The translations under genes were made by a program, and so were the position numbers. This document shows, piece after piece, positions 41,771-47,266 of a stretch of DNA of 47,266 nucleotides. The first letter of the stretch is position 1. Each line of letters opens with the position of its first letter. The notes beneath the pieces are model-generated. The model made no database searches. It saw nothing but the letters and a program-made list of their open reading frames with translations, and was not told where the DNA came from. Location: contig CATYUF010000006.1 in NCBI GenBank assembly GCA_958413095.1, positions 1 through 47,266 on the forward strand, in the 5' to 3' direction. The stretch comes from an uncultured Clostridium sp. (GTDB lineage: Bacteria; Bacillota; Clostridia; TANB77; CAG-508).

Positions 41771-42049
41771 ATGGATAAGTCATTTAATAAATTTATAAAA
41801 TTTTTCAACAAACACTCTGAAGTTTCAGTCGATGAATTAATTAACTCTTTTAATATTGAATTAATAGATGCTGTAGAAATAATTAAAACTTTACATAAAA
41901 ATCAATATATAATTCCTCTTGGCAATAATAAATATAAAAGTACTTATAAAGCTAAAACCATCACAGAATCTTCAATTTTAAGTTGGTTATACAATAATTG
42001 GCTTTCTATAATAGCAATAATTATCTCTATAATTGCCTTATTTAAGTAA
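41771..42049 (+). CDS. Winged-helix-like protein with C-terminal membrane anchor (92 aa)
   Basis: 92 residues from ATG 41771 (GAAAGGTGG upstream). N-terminal ~55 residues look like a small winged helix (SEVSVDELINSFNIELIDAV), C-terminal single transmembrane helix (WLSIIAIIISIIALF). Divergent from the excisionase-like gene; 12-bp convergent overlap with the 28-aa gene. A membrane-tethered regulator or exclusion protein is possible. Confidence 0.6.
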   Translation: MDKSFNKFIKFFNKHSEVSVDELINSFNIELIDAVEIIKTLHKNQYIIPLGNNKYKSTYKAKTITESSILSWLYNNWLSIIAIIISIIALFK

Positions 42050-42124
42050 TACTGCTATTAGTGAAGCTATCGAAAAACCTAAAGCGAACCAGTTTAATCC
42101 ATTTGGTTTGTTTTCTTCTTCCAT
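42038..42124 (-). CDS. Mini membrane protein (28 aa)
   Basis: 28 residues, GGAAGGAAG ribosome binding site: polar N-terminus MEEENKPNG then a single helix. First gene after the operator-containing early promoter at 42158-42186. Confidence 0.45.
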   Translation of the reverse strand: MEEENKPNGLNWFALGFSIASLIAVLLK

Positions 42125-42142
42125 ACACTCACTTCCTTCCTC

Positions 42143-42155
42143 GTACCGTGTCGCA
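42143..42155. repeat. 13-bp repeat GTACCGTGTCGCA (copy 2)
   Basis: Exact copy of 41696-41708, in the leader between the early promoter and the 28-aa gene. Confidence 0.7.
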
Positions 42156-42374
42156 TTATTTTATAGAACATTTTGTTCTTTCACAAGCCAAAAAAATTTG
42201 TATTACTGATGTTTTATATAACTTTGCTAACTTTTCCTTCATTTTATCACTTGGGTTTCTCATACCTCTTTCTAGCATAGATATATAATCTTTTGTTACT
42301 CCTGTAGCATTAGCCACTTCGCCTTGGGTAAAATTATTTTTTATTCTTAATTCTTGTATATTATATTCTTTCAT
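42156..42374 (-). CDS. Cro-like XRE regulator (72 aa)
   Basis: 72 residues from ATG 42374, preceded by AAGGAGGTG. XRE HTH: IQELRIKNNFTQGEVANATG, VTKDYISMLERGMRNPSD. Transcribed divergently from the CI-like repressor, opening the early operon; therefore probably Cro-like. Confidence 0.8.
   Translation of the reverse strand: MKEYNIQELRIKNNFTQGEVANATGVTKDYISMLERGMRNPSDKMKEKLAKLYKTSVIQIFLACERTKCSIK
42158..42186 (-). promoter_or_regulatory. Early promoter with operator AGAACATTTTGTTCT
   Basis: On the minus strand TTGTGA (42186-42181), 17 nt, TAAAAT (42163-42158). The spacer holds the perfect palindrome AGAACA-ttt-TGTTCT (42165-42179). Confidence 0.7.
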
Positions 42375-42390
42375 TTCGCACCTCCTTACA

Positions 42391-42404
42391 CAACATTTTG
42401 TTCT
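42391..42404. promoter_or_regulatory. Repressor operator (leader of cro-like gene)
   Basis: CAACATTTTGTTCT, same sequence type as 42165-42179 and 42424-42438, just downstream of the Cro promoter. Confidence 0.65.
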
Positions 42405-42416
42405 CTTTATGTTTGT

Positions 42417-42445
42417 AGTATATACAACATTTTGTTCTTTGCCAA
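42417..42445 (-). promoter_or_regulatory. cro-like promoter with operator in spacer
   Basis: On the minus strand TTGGCA (42445-42440), 17 nt, TATACT (42422-42417); operator ACAACATTTTGTTCT at 42424-42438 fills the spacer. Confidence 0.75.
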
Positions 42446-42510
42446 CACTTTTTTTCATTTTTTTTCTAATTTTTTCTCTTTTCGTTGATACTGTAAGAAA
42501 ACTTTTTTCC

Positions 42511-42557
42511 ACAAATTGTTCTTTTTTCTTTACTTATCGTACAATTTGTTATATAAT
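42511..42557 (+). promoter_or_regulatory. Repressor promoter with two operator-like sites
   Basis: TTTACT (42529-42534), 17 nt, TATAAT (42552-42557). ACAAATTGTTCT at 42511-42522 and ACAATTTGTT at 42541-42550 resemble half-strength operators. Confidence 0.65.
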
Positions 42558-42587
42558 ACATATATCTAATTTGAAAGGATGATTAAT

Positions 42588-42929
42588 TTGAATAGATTAA
42601 AGGAATTACGACTTGAAAAAGGATTACTTCAATCCGATATAGCGAAAAAAATTAATAAGTCTGACAGAGCAGTTGGACTTTATGAACGAGGAGAAAGAGA
42701 CATGGGGACTGATACTTTATCAATATTATCAGATTTATTCAATGTCTCTATAGATTATTTACTTGGAAAAACAGATATAAGAAATTCTGAAATAATAGAT
42801 ACAGACAAAATTAATATCGGATTGAGTAAAAAAGACTATAATCCACCTACTAAAGAACAACAAGAAAAGATAGAAGAATTTGCAAAATTCGTTTTAAAAG
42901 ATAATTTAAAACGAAAGGAGGATAAATAA
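42588..42929 (+). CDS. CI-like XRE repressor (113 aa)
   Basis: About 113 residues. The TTG at 42588 is nine bases after GAAAGG and is preferred over the ATG at 42579, which lies on the binding site. HTH: NRLKELRLEKGLLQSDIAKK, SDRAVGLYERGERDMGTDTL. C-terminal tail is helical. Overlaps Abi-alpha by 1 bp. Maintains lysogeny by repressing the operators at 42165-42550. Confidence 0.85.
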   Translation: MNRLKELRLEKGLLQSDIAKKINKSDRAVGLYERGERDMGTDTLSILSDLFNVSIDYLLGKTDIRNSEIIDTDKINIGLSKKDYNPPTKEQQEKIEEFAKFVLKDNLKRKEDK

Positions 42930-43733
42930 TGTCAGATTTAGATATAAAATCAGATACTATAAACAAAGGATTAGAAATCGTAGCAAATAGTACTAAAGAA
43001 AGTAGAGATGCTCTCGATAAAAATACTGCTAGTGGAATTAATAAATTCTTCGCATTGTTAAATTCTACCTCTGTCGCAATAAAGTTAGATACATATATTG
43101 CAGAAAGGCCCTATAAATTGCAAAAAGCTATGCAAAAAATGAAATCTAAATATGAACAAATACCTGAAGAAAATCGTGTTGAACCATCACCTTACATAGC
43201 ATTGCAAACTGTAAACAATTTAAATTACTGTTTGGATGAAGATTATTTAAAAAATGCTTTCATTAACATTTTAATTTCTGATATGGATAATAGAAAAAAG
43301 TCAAGGGTGAAGCCAGCTTATATTGAAATGGTTAAACAATTAAATAAAGAGGATGCAGAATTTTTAAAACTTTTAGCTAATAATAATTATTATTTTCCTT
43401 CTATTGAATTATTATTAAAAACAGAAAATGAAAATGGAGAAAAGCATCTAAAAAAATTTATAATATATGATTTCGATGAATTAGATAATGGCAAAAATTC
43501 AATAATAGTAGAGCTTGATCCATTAGTTATAGATAACCTTTTATACTTAAATTTAATAAAAAACTCCTATGAAGTTTATTATCCAGATTGTTTAAAAGCT
43601 TATGAGTTTTTATTCGATTTTACAAAAAACATATATCGCTTAGATAGCCCTAAACAAAAGATTGATTATAAAAAACGGAATGGTTTCTCTTACCGATTTA
43701 GGAAAACATTTTATTAATATATGTCTTTCTTAA
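42929..43733 (+). pseudogene. Abi-alpha (DUF4393) protein, frame broken at an in-frame CGG near the C-terminus
   Basis: GAAAGGAGG ribosome binding site, cotranscribed with the repressor. ENRVEPSPYIALQTVNNLNY and LISDMDNRKKSRVKPAYIEM match the DUF4393/Abi-alpha core. At 43674 the frame reads AAA AAA CGG AAT and drifts to a stop at 43715; skipping the C at 43676 gives KKGMVSLTDLGKHFINICLS, a normal family ending (267 residues). So only the last ~20 residues are affected. Abi-alpha proteins are linked to abortive infection; expression with the repressor suits superinfection immunity. Confidence 0.8.
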
Positions 43734-43908
43734 TTTTATTAACAGCATTTTTTACTTTTGCAATTTCATCTAAGGCTTTTTCAATATATTCTTGATGCAT
43801 ATCAAAACCTTCTTGATTAGCTTTATCTAATTTTATAAATTGATAGCAAGTAAGTTTATATGTAATAAAACAACAAACTAAAGTGAATAAAAAATATAAT
43901 ATTATCAT
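43714..43908 (-). CDS. Membrane protein with coiled coil (64 aa)
   Basis: 64 residues from ATG 43908 (TAGGTG upstream). N-terminal helix (IILYFLFTLVCCFITYKLTC) and a coiled-coil tail. Opposite to its neighbours; overlaps the repaired Abi-alpha end by 20 bp. Confidence 0.5.
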   Translation of the reverse strand: MIILYFLFTLVCCFITYKLTCYQFIKLDKANQEGFDMHQEYIEKALDEIAKVKNAVNKIKKDIY

Positions 43909-43975
43909 TTGTATCACCTACCTATGTCAATATTATACTACAAAAGAATAAAAAAGTATATAAGGAGATTTAAAA

Positions 43976-44398
43976 ATGAATTTAAAAAATTTATATGATT
44001 TAGCCGAGAAAGAAAATATAAAAATATATGATTATTATATAGATGAATGTATAAATGGTATGTATCTTAATTATGACAAATTAAATGCTATTGCATTAAA
44101 TTATAAAAACATTAAAAATAGTAAAGAAGAAACCTGTATTCTGTCTGAAGAATTAGGTCATTACTATATGGATGCTACTTATAATTATTCTTGCATAGAC
44201 AAAGTTTTAATAGACAAACAAGAATATCGTGCTAAAAAGTGGAGTTATTCTATATTAATTCCTTTTGATAAACTAAAAAAAGCACTAAGAAGTGGTATTG
44301 ATACAATTTATAATTTGGCAGAATACTTCAATGTTACTGTTGATTATATGAAACAAGCTATTAATTTTTATAAAGATAAATATGGATATATTTCATAA
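43976..44398 (+). CDS. ImmA/IrrE-like metallopeptidase-family protein
   Basis: 140 residues. SKEETCILSEELGHYYMDAT corresponds to the ImmA/IrrE active site but the first His of HExxH is replaced (SEELGH), as in some phage copies. C-terminal helices (YNLAEYFNVTVDYMKQAINF) resemble the family. ImmA cleaves the phage repressor on induction in ICEBs1; here it is next to the repressor operon and may have that role if still active. Confidence 0.7.
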   Translation: MNLKNLYDLAEKENIKIYDYYIDECINGMYLNYDKLNAIALNYKNIKNSKEETCILSEELGHYYMDATYNYSCIDKVLIDKQEYRAKKWSYSILIPFDKLKKALRSGIDTIYNLAEYFNVTVDYMKQAINFYKDKYGYIS

Positions 44399-44503
44399 TG
44401 TAATTGACAAAACAAAAGTTTTGATTTATATTAAATAAAAAATATACCTGTTACAATAGTTGGAATAGTAAAACAATTAAAAAGGGAATTTTAGGAGGTT
44501 TTT

Positions 44504-44857
44504 ATGGGGTTATTTTCAAGTTTATTTAAAAAGGAAGTTGAACAAAAGAGAGAAGAAAAAATTATGGAATATGAATATATTATTACTAACACAGAACAGA
44601 AGGAATTGAAAAAAATATATAATACTGATTTTTCAATTGTAGATATTTATTTAAAACCTTATAAAGATGATACAGCTATTAAAGTGCTAAAACTAAATAA
44701 TGATAATATAATAGGAGATATTCCTTCTAATAAAATATCTGAAGTCTTAAATTTAGACTTTAGGACAGGGCAAATTTATGTCGATGCAGATATAGATGAC
44801 AACGGAAAACAATATTTTAAAGGAACTGTATTTTTTAAGAAAAGAATAAAAATATAA
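44504..44857 (+). CDS. Hypothetical protein (117 aa)
   Basis: 117 residues, GGAGG ribosome binding site. Basic N-terminus (MGLFSSLFKKEVEQK), then beta-rich domain (IVDIYLKPYKDDTAIKVLKL) that may be a HIRAN-like or Ig-like barrel. Function unknown. Confidence 0.65.
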   Translation: MGLFSSLFKKEVEQKREEKIMEYEYIITNTEQKELKKIYNTDFSIVDIYLKPYKDDTAIKVLKLNNDNIIGDIPSNKISEVLNLDFRTGQIYVDADIDDNGKQYFKGTVFFKKRIKI

Positions 44858-44875
44858 AAAAGGAGTTGATTGATT

Positions 44876-45049
44876 ATGATGAAAGAATTAGTAATGGAAG
44901 TTACAAGTACTCTTCCCGATAATGCAACAATTGATGACATTATAGAAGCTATTTACACAAGAATAAAAATTGAAAAAGGTTTAAAAGCTAGTAAAGAAAA
45001 TAATGGACTTTCTACAGAAGAACTATTGGAGGAGATGAAACAATGGTAG
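44876..45049 (+). CDS. ParD-like antitoxin (57 aa)
   Basis: 57 residues; AAAAAGGAG upstream of a double ATG start. Helical and acidic (LPDNATIDDIIEAIYTRIKI, LSTEELLEEMKQW). Its stop overlaps the ParE start by 7 bp, the usual antitoxin-first layout. Confidence 0.7.
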   Translation: MMKELVMEVTSTLPDNATIDDIIEAIYTRIKIEKGLKASKENNGLSTEELLEEMKQW

Positions 45050-45354
45050 TTATATGGTCAAATCCTGCCATAGATGATTTAAAAAAATTTAAGGAAATTA
45101 CTAAAAAGACAGAGCCAGATGAATATTTAAGTAATCTTGTCACATATGTAGAAGATTTAAGTTTAAATCCAAGGTTAGGGAAAATATATATCTATATACA
45201 AGAAACTATTATTAGACAATTAATTTATAAAGAACATAAAATATATTACTATATAGAAAAAAATGATAAAATCCATATTTTAGCTGTAGTACATTCAAAA
45301 GAAAATACAAAACAACGAATATCATATATTAAAAATAATTTTAAAAATAAATAG
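45043..45354 (+). CDS. ParE/RelE-family toxin
   Basis: 103 residues, GGAGGAG ribosome binding site in the antitoxin gene. WSNPAIDDLKKFKEITKKTE, NPRLGKIYIYIQETIIRQLI, HKIYYYIEKNDKIHILAVVH and R-S-like C-terminus match ParE gyrase-poisoning toxins. Type II toxin-antitoxin, stabilising the prophage next to integrase. Confidence 0.8.
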   Translation: MVVIWSNPAIDDLKKFKEITKKTEPDEYLSNLVTYVEDLSLNPRLGKIYIYIQETIIRQLIYKEHKIYYYIEKNDKIHILAVVHSKENTKQRISYIKNNFKNK

Positions 45355-45390
45355 ATAATGTATCCCTCGCCAAAGTTTTACATTATCTAT
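45351..45390. repeat. Inverted repeat after parE
   Basis: ATAGATAATGT and its exact complement, 18-nt loop. No T-run; terminator or operator. Confidence 0.55.
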
Positions 45391-45400
45391 TCCATATCAA

Positions 45401-45452
45401 CTCTTGAAAGAGTTTTATTAATTATACATTTATTATTAACTCTTTTCAAGAG
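45401..45452. repeat. Inverted repeat upstream of integrase
   Basis: CTCTTGAAAGAGTT pairs with AACTCTTTTCAAGAG (one bulge), 23-nt loop. Lies before the integrase ribosome binding site; may control integrase expression. Confidence 0.55.
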
Positions 45453-45477
45453 AACAAACTTTTGAAAGGAGTTTTTT

Positions 45478-46605
45478 ATGGCAGTAAAAACTAATGTAAA
45501 TAAAAATGGAAATAAATATTTTAGAATAACTAGAACTATTGGGCATAAAGAAGATGGAACACCAGTAAAAAAAGAATTTTACGGCAATAGCAAAAGTGAT
45601 GCTGAAGAAAAAGCACAACAATATATAAGCGATTTAAAAAATGGTTTAATTGCAAGTGCAGAAGATTATACAGTTTCTCAATTAATGAAAATATGGCTTT
45701 TTGATTTTTTGAATAATTCCGCTTCAATTAAGCCTTCTACTTTTCAAAGATATGAAGGAATTTACAGAAACTATATTAAAAAATCTCCAATCGCTGGAAC
45801 TAAAATTACCAAACTAAATTCAATTCAAATTCAAAAATACTACAATGACTTGTCAAAAGATAAAACATATACACAGATAAATACATTACATACTATTCTA
45901 AAGGTGTTTTTAAATTGGTGTTGTAAAAGTGGTTATCTTATCAAAAATCCTTGCTTAAATTTGAATTTAAAAGGAAATAAGACTGATATTATTAATCAAC
46001 AAAGAAAAGAAGTTGAAATATTAAATCAAAAAGAAATTAATATAATAAAAAAATATATAAAAGATTCTGATTTTGAATTACTTTTTTTATTAGATTTAGG
46101 AACAGGACTAAGACTTGGAGAATTATTAGCTTTAGACTGGGAACATATAAATTTAAAGTCAAAAGAGCTTACAGTAGAAAAATCTGTAAAGGAAGTTTAT
46201 ATCTATGATAGTGCTGATAAAAAACATATAGAAACAATAATTCAAACACCTAAAACAAAAAATTCTTTTAGAACTATACCTATCCCATCTTCTTTAATTG
46301 ATATTTTAAATAAAATATCTAAGAAAAAAGGATATTTATTTTTAGATAAAAATGGCGAATTATTAAAAGGAAAAAATGTATCTTCTAAATGGACTAAAAT
46401 ATTAAAGGAATGTAATATCTCGCATAAAAAATTCCATTCAATCAGACACACTTATGGATCTATGTTGCTACAAAAAGGAGTAGATATTGAAACTGTTGCA
46501 GAATTAATGGGACATACTGCTATTTCTATTACACAAATGTATATGCATTCTGAAACAAAAATAAAATCAAAATCTGTTAATAAATTAAATTCTATTCTAA
46601 ACTGA
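45478..46605 (+). CDS. int: Tyrosine-recombinase integrase
   Basis: 375 residues, GAAAGGAG ribosome binding site. N-terminal arm-binding domain (~1-60, three-stranded: NGNKYFRITRTIGHKEDG), core-binding domain (~65-165) and catalytic domain with R212 (GTGLRLGEL), H320-x-x-R323 (FHSIRH), H346 (MGHTAI) and the nucleophile Y355 (TQMYMH). Promotes integration into the tRNA gene at attR. The gene ends beside the right arm repeats and core, as usual for tRNA-integrating phages. Confidence 0.95.
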   Translation: MAVKTNVNKNGNKYFRITRTIGHKEDGTPVKKEFYGNSKSDAEEKAQQYISDLKNGLIASAEDYTVSQLMKIWLFDFLNNSASIKPSTFQRYEGIYRNYIKKSPIAGTKITKLNSIQIQKYYNDLSKDKTYTQINTLHTILKVFLNWCCKSGYLIKNPCLNLNLKGNKTDIINQQRKEVEILNQKEINIIKKYIKDSDFELLFLLDLGTGLRLGELLALDWEHINLKSKELTVEKSVKEVYIYDSADKKHIETIIQTPKTKNSFRTIPIPSSLIDILNKISKKKGYLFLDKNGELLKGKNVSSKWTKILKECNISHKKFHSIRHTYGSMLLQKGVDIETVAELMGHTAISITQMYMHSETKIKSKSVNKLNSILN

Positions 46606-46625
46606 GTCGGGAATGAGTCGGGAAT
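46593..46625. repeat. Arm-type integrase site candidate (right)
   Basis: Two AGTCGGGAA units 11 bp apart after TATTCTAAACT, overlapping the integrase stop. Partner of 4828-4860. Confidence 0.6.
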
Positions 46626-46686
46626 GAAAAAAATCAGGTGTCTCAAATCTCTTGAAACACCTTATTTTTAGCCATTTTGTAATATC

Positions 46687-46704
46687 TTGGTAGCGAAGAT
46701 GTGA
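46687..46704. other. attR: attR core
   Basis: Second copy of TTGGTAGCGAAGATGTGA, here forming the 3' end (including CCA) of the tRNA gene. Confidence 0.9.
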
Positions 46705-46764
46705 TTCGAACACATGACCCTTCGGGTATGAACCGAATGCTCTAGCCAACTGAGCTACTTCGCC
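46688..46764 (-). tRNA. tRNA with CAT anticodon (elongator Met, or Ile2)
   Basis: 77 nt, including encoded CCA. Acceptor GGCGAAG/CTTCGCT, D arm GCTC..GAGC, anticodon arm TTCGG-TTCATAC-CCGAA (anticodon CAT), T arm ATGTG-TTCGAAT-CACAT. Not an initiator (no GGG/CCC anticodon stem). Cannot be separated from lysidine-modified tRNA-Ile by sequence alone. The prophage uses its 3' end and keeps it intact. Confidence 0.95.
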
Positions 46765-46784
46765 ATTTTCAACTGACAAATAAT

Positions 46785-46813
46785 ATTATAATGGTAGTTT
46801 GGCTTTTTGTCAA
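46785..46813 (-). promoter_or_regulatory. tRNA promoter
   Basis: On the minus strand TTGACA, 17 nt, TATAAT: perfect consensus, immediately before the tRNA. Confidence 0.85.
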
Positions 46814-46815
46814 GT

Positions 46816-46851
46816 AAAAAATACAAGAATTTTAAATTTCTTGTATTTTTT
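46816..46851 (-). terminator. Terminator of 111-aa gene
   Basis: AAAAATACAAGAA and complement with 8-nt loop and T-run; overlaps the last codons of the gene. Confidence 0.8.
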
Positions 46852-47167
46852 CATCGTTATCTCTTTCTTTTGCTATATTTTGCTCTTTTACTTTAGTTTT
46901 ATTCATTAATCTTTCTGATGTTTTATTTATATTTGACTTCGTTGTACCTCTTCTAGATTTTTTTACAATTGTTTGATGATTTTCAAGATTGTCACATAAT
47001 TCTTTTATTCTCGGACTTTCTTGTGCTTTTATTTTTGCGACTTCTTCTAAGATTTTATCATCTTCAGCATTTTTTTCTCCTCCAAAAATATCTTTAAATA
47101 CTAAAAATATTTTTTTAAAACTAAATCTATAATCTTCTATATTTTCTCTTACTTTATTTTCTTCCAT
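46832..47167 (-). CDS. Hypothetical charged protein (111 aa)
   Basis: 111 residues, hydrophilic with many Lys/Glu; RFSFKKIFLVFKDIFGGEKN is the only hydrophobic patch. The GAGGTG ribosome binding site is ~30 nt upstream of the ATG, with a hairpin in between (see 47175). No family recognised. Confidence 0.65.
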   Translation of the reverse strand: MEENKVRENIEDYRFSFKKIFLVFKDIFGGEKNAEDDKILEEVAKIKAQESPRIKELCDNLENHQTIVKKSRRGTTKSNINKTSERLMNKTKVKEQNIAKERDNDEKIQEI

Positions 47168-47174
47168 ATTTTCA

Positions 47175-47191
47175 ACTTAGTGTTACTAAGT
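47175..47191 (-). promoter_or_regulatory. Hairpin between ribosome binding site and start codon
   Basis: ACTTAGT-aac-ACTAAGT. Folding would reduce the AAAGAGGTG to ATG distance from ~29 to ~12 nt. Confidence 0.45.
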
Positions 47192-47241
47192 ATTTTCACC
47201 TCTTTATCCTAAAATAAACTTTACAGTAAAATTATATCACA

Positions 47242-47266
47242 AAAAGCCTTGCTACGCAAGACTTTT
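47242..47266 (-). terminator. Hairpin at window edge
   Basis: AAAAG-c-CTTGC-tac-GCAAG-a-CTTTT; probably the terminator of the next gene, outside the window. Confidence 0.45.

Larger units (their letters stand above)
4717..46704. mobile_element. Complete temperate siphophage prophage (~42 kb)
   Basis: Bounded by an 18-bp direct repeat, with the right copy in a tRNA gene. It contains integrase, repressor switch, recombination, replication, terminase, portal, capsid, tail, holin and endolysin genes in the order normal for long-tailed phages of Firmicutes. The structural set is complete by eye, but the tail-hub gene needs two +1 frame corrections, so viability of the phage depends on what the CGG sites mean. 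Confidence 0.95.

Noticed and set aside
42156..42512. 118-aa version of the Cro-like protein
   Set aside because: The longer start runs through the operators and promoter; the ATG at 42374 has an AAGGAGGTG site.
1..47266. CRISPR array, insertion sequences
   Set aside because: No regularly spaced repeats of 25-40 bp and no transposase-like gene were seen.

Overview
The window is a piece of a very AT-rich, endospore-forming Clostridia-type chromosome carrying one nearly complete temperate siphophage. Low GC, strong GGAGG ribosome binding sites, TTGACA/TATAAT promoters, a 24-residue SpoVM-like peptide and a Clostridia-style pilin leader point to an uncultivated gut Firmicute (inference).

Left host flank (1-4716): a minus-strand pilin-like protein whose C-terminus looks like the variable region of a diversity-generating retroelement target; spoVM and a small membrane gene; endonuclease III; a 43-residue Cys protein; and a bactofilin-like membrane protein. 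The prophage lies between an 18-bp direct repeat at 4717-4734 and 46687-46704. The right copy is the 3' end of a tRNA with a CAT anticodon, and attP arm-like AGTCGGGAA repeats lie just inside each end.

Prophage layout, left to right: a candidate type I toxin with antisense RNA and a hicAB module (5.4-7.0 kb); minus-strand lysis genes (7.0-8.3 kb); tail fibre, tail hub and tape-measure genes (8.3-16.8 kb) with a plus-strand moron; a self-contained accessory cluster with its own promoters, terminators and a predicted small RNA (16.8-19.7 kb) placed between the tail chaperones and the tape measure; head and packaging genes (19.8-29.8 kb), including a MuF-type minor head protein with a zinc-metallopeptidase C-terminus; small Zn-finger genes and a degenerate tRNA-like pair (30-31.4 kb); a late activator and its likely promoter (31.8-32.3 kb); early replication and recombination genes (32.3-40.4 kb); small early membrane genes and an excisionase-like protein (40.4-42.1 kb); a divergent repressor/Cro switch with repeated operators (42.1-42.9 kb); then a plus-strand lysogeny block of Abi-alpha, ImmA-like, ParD/ParE and integrase (42.9-46.6 kb). 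Late and early genes run on the minus strand. Genes expected to be on in the lysogen run mostly on the plus strand with their own promoters.

Most striking observation: four prophage genes (hicA, the tail-hub gene twice, yopX, Abi-alpha) are broken by five one-base insertions. All five are a C directly before GG on the coding strand, and all create an in-frame CGG codon. Skipping that C restores a Gly codon (GGN) and a convincing family sequence. By eye I found no other in-frame CGG codon in any supported gene of the window. This is either a systematic sequence error or +1 frameshifting at a rare or unassigned CGG codon.
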